From the NCBI GenBank assembly GCA_964529265.1, contig CAZGVW010000153.1, forward strand, positions 1 to 6,329: a stretch of 6,329 nt of DNA, in the 5' to 3' direction. The DNA comes from CAZGVW01 sp964529265 (GTDB taxonomy: Bacteria; Planctomycetota; Phycisphaerae; Phycisphaerales; UBA1924). Position numbers and translations under genes: made by a program. Shown piece by piece: positions 4,865 to 6,329 of the stretch; within the stretch, counting starts at the first letter, position 1; every line of letters starts with the position of its first letter. Below the pieces are notes generated by a model. It searched no databases. It was given only the letters and a program-made list of their open reading frames with translations, and was not told where the DNA came from.

Positions 4865-5824
4865 ATGCACAAAAACGCGAACTCCGCGCTCGCCCTCACG
4901 CTCGCCGGAATCCCCCTGCGCAACCCCGTCATCCTCGCCGCGGGAACCGCCGGATACGTCGATGAAATGTCCGATGCGCTCGATCTGTCGCAAATCGGCG
5001 CAGTTGTGACAAAATCCATCACCGCAGCGCCCCGCGAGGGAAACCCCGCCTGGCGCATCGTCGAAACGCCCCGCGGCATGCTGAACGCCATCGGCCTCGC
5101 CAACGTCGGCGCCGATGAATTTGAACGCCGAATCGCGCCGAAACTCGCAAAAGCGCCCACAACCGTGTTCGGTTCCATCGCGGGGTTCTCCATCGAGGAA
5201 TATGTGGCCGTGGCGCGGGTTTTTGACCGGATTGGCGCGATTCCCGCCATTGAACTCAACGTGTCCTGCCCCAACGTGCACGGCGGCGCGATGTTCGGCG
5301 ACACCGCCGCGGCGCTCTCCGAATTAGTGAAGAACGTGCGCGAAACCGTGAAAAGAGCGCGCCTTTTCGTGAAACTGCCCCCCGCGACCACCTCCGCCCC
5401 CGGCGCCTCCATCACCGACCTCGCCCGCGCCGCCCTCGACGCCGGCGCCGACGCCCTGACCATCGCCAACACGATTCCCGCGATGGCGATCGATGTGCGC
5501 ACGCGCCGGCCGCGGCTGGCGAACGTCACCGGCGGCCTCAGCGGCCCCGGCGCGCACCCGGTGATCGTGCGCCTCGTGCACGCGGTGTACACGCAGGTGG
5601 CGAAAGCCGCGGGCGCGCCGATCATCGCGGCGGGGGGCGTGACGACGTGGGAGGACGCCGCGGAGTTCATCCTCGCGGGCGCGAGCGCGGTGCAGATGGG
5701 CTCGGCGCTGTTCATCGATCCGAAATCGCCGGGCGCGGTGGTCCGCGGATTGGAGCGATGGGTGAGCGCGCAGGGCGCGAAGAATATTTCGGAACTGACC
5801 GGCGCGATGGAGACGGCGCGGTGA
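4865..5824 (+). CDS. pyrD: Dihydroorotate dehydrogenase, class 1B-like (319 aa)
   Basis: The enzyme oxidises dihydroorotate to orotate in de novo pyrimidine synthesis, using bound FMN. Visible family features in order: NPVILAAGTAG at 20-30, K50 in VVTKSIT, the substrate loop NAIGLANVG at 74-82, and NVSCPNVHGG at 132-141 with Cys135 as catalytic base. VKLPP at 169-173, ANT at 201-203, GGLSGPG at 223-229 and the phosphate-binding IIAAGGV plus GASAVQMGSALF complete it. A cysteine base is typical of class 1 (soluble) enzymes, and the GLSGPxxxP and NVSCPNV forms fit class 1B, which normally pairs with the Fe-S/FAD subunit PyrK; no pyrK is in the window. Length is normal. The start is the first in-frame ATG, 20 nt after the previous stop, yet that gap has no Shine-Dalgarno and is pyrimidine-rich. 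The codon preference changes inside the gene: mostly C-ending early, G-ending after about 5465. Confidence 0.93.
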   Translation: MHKNANSALALTLAGIPLRNPVILAAGTAGYVDEMSDALDLSQIGAVVTKSITAAPREGNPAWRIVETPRGMLNAIGLANVGADEFERRIAPKLAKAPTTVFGSIAGFSIEEYVAVARVFDRIGAIPAIELNVSCPNVHGGAMFGDTAAALSELVKNVRETVKRARLFVKLPPATTSAPGASITDLARAALDAGADALTIANTIPAMAIDVRTRRPRLANVTGGLSGPGAHPVIVRLVHAVYTQVAKAAGAPIIAAGGVTTWEDAAEFILAGASAVQMGSALFIDPKSPGAVVRGLERWVSAQGAKNISELTGAMETAR

Positions 5825-6216
5825 CGGACGCGGAGCGAGCGCGGTTCGATGCGCTGCTGGAGGATGCGCTCGGCGCACTGCCGCCGCACCTGCACGGGCT
5901 GCTGGAGGAAGCGCCGCTCATCGTCGAGGATCAGCCGTCGCCCGAGATCATGCGCGAACTGGAAGTCGATGATCCCGAGGAACTGTGCGGGCTGCACTCC
6001 GGGCGGGCGCTGACGGAGCGGTCGGTGGAGCACTCGCTGGACCTGCCGGACCAGATTCACCTGTTCCGGCGCGGAATTGTGTCGCTGGCGGGGGGTTGGG
6101 AGCAACCTTTCGCCGACCAGGAGGTGTACGAGGAGATCCGGATCACGCTTCTGCACGAGATCGGGCACCACTTCGGGCTCGATGAGGACGATCTGGCCGA
6201 TCTGGGATACGACTGA
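5821..6216 (+). CDS. Zincin-type metallopeptidase family protein (131 aa)
   Basis: The C-terminal LLHEIGHHFGLDEDDL at residues 110-125 is the zinc site of the small zincin family (Pfam Zincin_1 type), with HExxH as H112, E113, H116 and a downstream GxD (G119, D121) supplying the likely third ligand. The preceding run from about 76 to 109 contains LFRRGI and the VYEEIRIT helix that precede the site in this family. Members are about 110-140 residues, so the protein is complete. No signal peptide is seen. They are annotated as possible peptidases, with no substrate established. The start is a GTG at 5821 overlapping the pyrD stop (GTGA), with GGAG at 5809-5812 eight bases upstream, which suggests translational coupling. 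The same frame opens upstream at 5647, but that stretch is inside pyrD and has no family resemblance. Codons are G-ending, unlike the upstream + genes. Confidence 0.88.
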   Translation: MTDAERARFDALLEDALGALPPHLHGLLEEAPLIVEDQPSPEIMRELEVDDPEELCGLHSGRALTERSVEHSLDLPDQIHLFRRGIVSLAGGWEQPFADQEVYEEIRITLLHEIGHHFGLDEDDLADLGYD

Positions 6217-6223
6217 GTTCTGG

Positions 6224-6244
6224 GAGCGGCTCTCCGAGCCGCTC
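6224..6244. terminator. Perfect hairpin after the metallopeptidase gene
   Basis: GAGCGGCTC at 6224-6232, loop TCC, GAGCCGCTC at 6236-6244: a perfect 9-bp stem beginning 8 nt after the stop at 6216. It shares the core GGCTCTCCGAGCC with the hairpin at 2721-2739. There is no T-run. Likely a 3'-end hairpin or a dispersed palindromic repeat. Confidence 0.55.
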
Positions 6245-6288
6245 AAATTGGTGACGCAGAGAAGAGCGGCGCGGGGAGCCCCGCCCCC

Positions 6289-6312
6289 CCCGGCCGAGAA
6301 AACGCGGCCGGG
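6289..6312. repeat. Hairpin CCCGGCCG / CGGCCGGG near window end
   Basis: CCCGGCCG at 6289-6296 pairs with CGGCCGGG at 6305-6312 around the loop AGAAAACG. A neighbouring shorter stem is GGGT at 6310-6313 with ACCC at 6317-6320, which would compete. A GC-rich stem GCGGG/CCCGC lies just before it at about 6271-6284. No gene is seen in 6217-6329. Confidence 0.5.
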
Positions 6313-6329
6313 TGTTACCCAAAAAGAAC

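Noticed and set aside
4495..6246. A 583-residue open frame on the - strand opposite pyrD and the metallopeptidase
   Set aside because: Both + strand genes have full, intact family motifs; the antisense frame has Arg/Ser-rich composition and no recognisable domain.

Overview
This is a GC-rich bacterial window holding six complete, recognisable genes, separated in several places by spacers rich in palindromes and short repeats. No rRNA, tRNA, CRISPR array, transposase or integrase gene is visible. The best guess at the source is a planctomycete-like bacterium, perhaps a Phycisphaerae relative. This rests on high GC, a TPR domain joined to a YggX-type iron-trafficking domain, a DUF58 protein and many intergenic palindromes. 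No marker gene settles it.

Layout from left to right. A TPR + Fe(2+)-trafficking fusion gene (58-687, +) converges on a PaaI-type hotdog thioesterase gene (968-1408 or 1429, -). The 280 bp spacer between them carries two long hairpins, each about 28 nt beyond one of the stop codons. Upstream of the thioesterase is a 360 bp divergent spacer (1409-1767) made of an inverted repeat, a longer-range inverted repeat and a near-perfect 30-bp-period direct repeat. It leads into a patatin-like phospholipase gene (1768-2691, +) with a strong ribosome binding site. The patatin gene converges on a DUF58 gene (2796-3866, -), and the spacer holds a 15-bp tandem repeat plus a hairpin. Across a 72 bp divergent spacer from the DUF58 gene lies a gene for a predicted exported coiled-coil protein (3939-4844, +). 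Twenty bases later comes a class 1B-like dihydroorotate dehydrogenase gene (pyrD, 4865-5824, +). Its stop overlaps the GTG start of a small zincin-type metallopeptidase gene (5821-6216, +). The last 113 bases hold two more hairpins.

The gene set looks mostly like housekeeping and envelope or stress functions: iron handling, acyl-CoA or lipid hydrolysis, pyrimidine synthesis and a small metallopeptidase. Only the exported protein/pyrD/metallopeptidase run looks like a possible operon. I do not see a coherent new multi-gene system. The most unusual signals are a switch in base skew inside pyrD (C-rich to G-rich on the + strand, with matching third-codon-position change), the recurring palindromes placed just after stop codons, and the TPR-YggX fusion.
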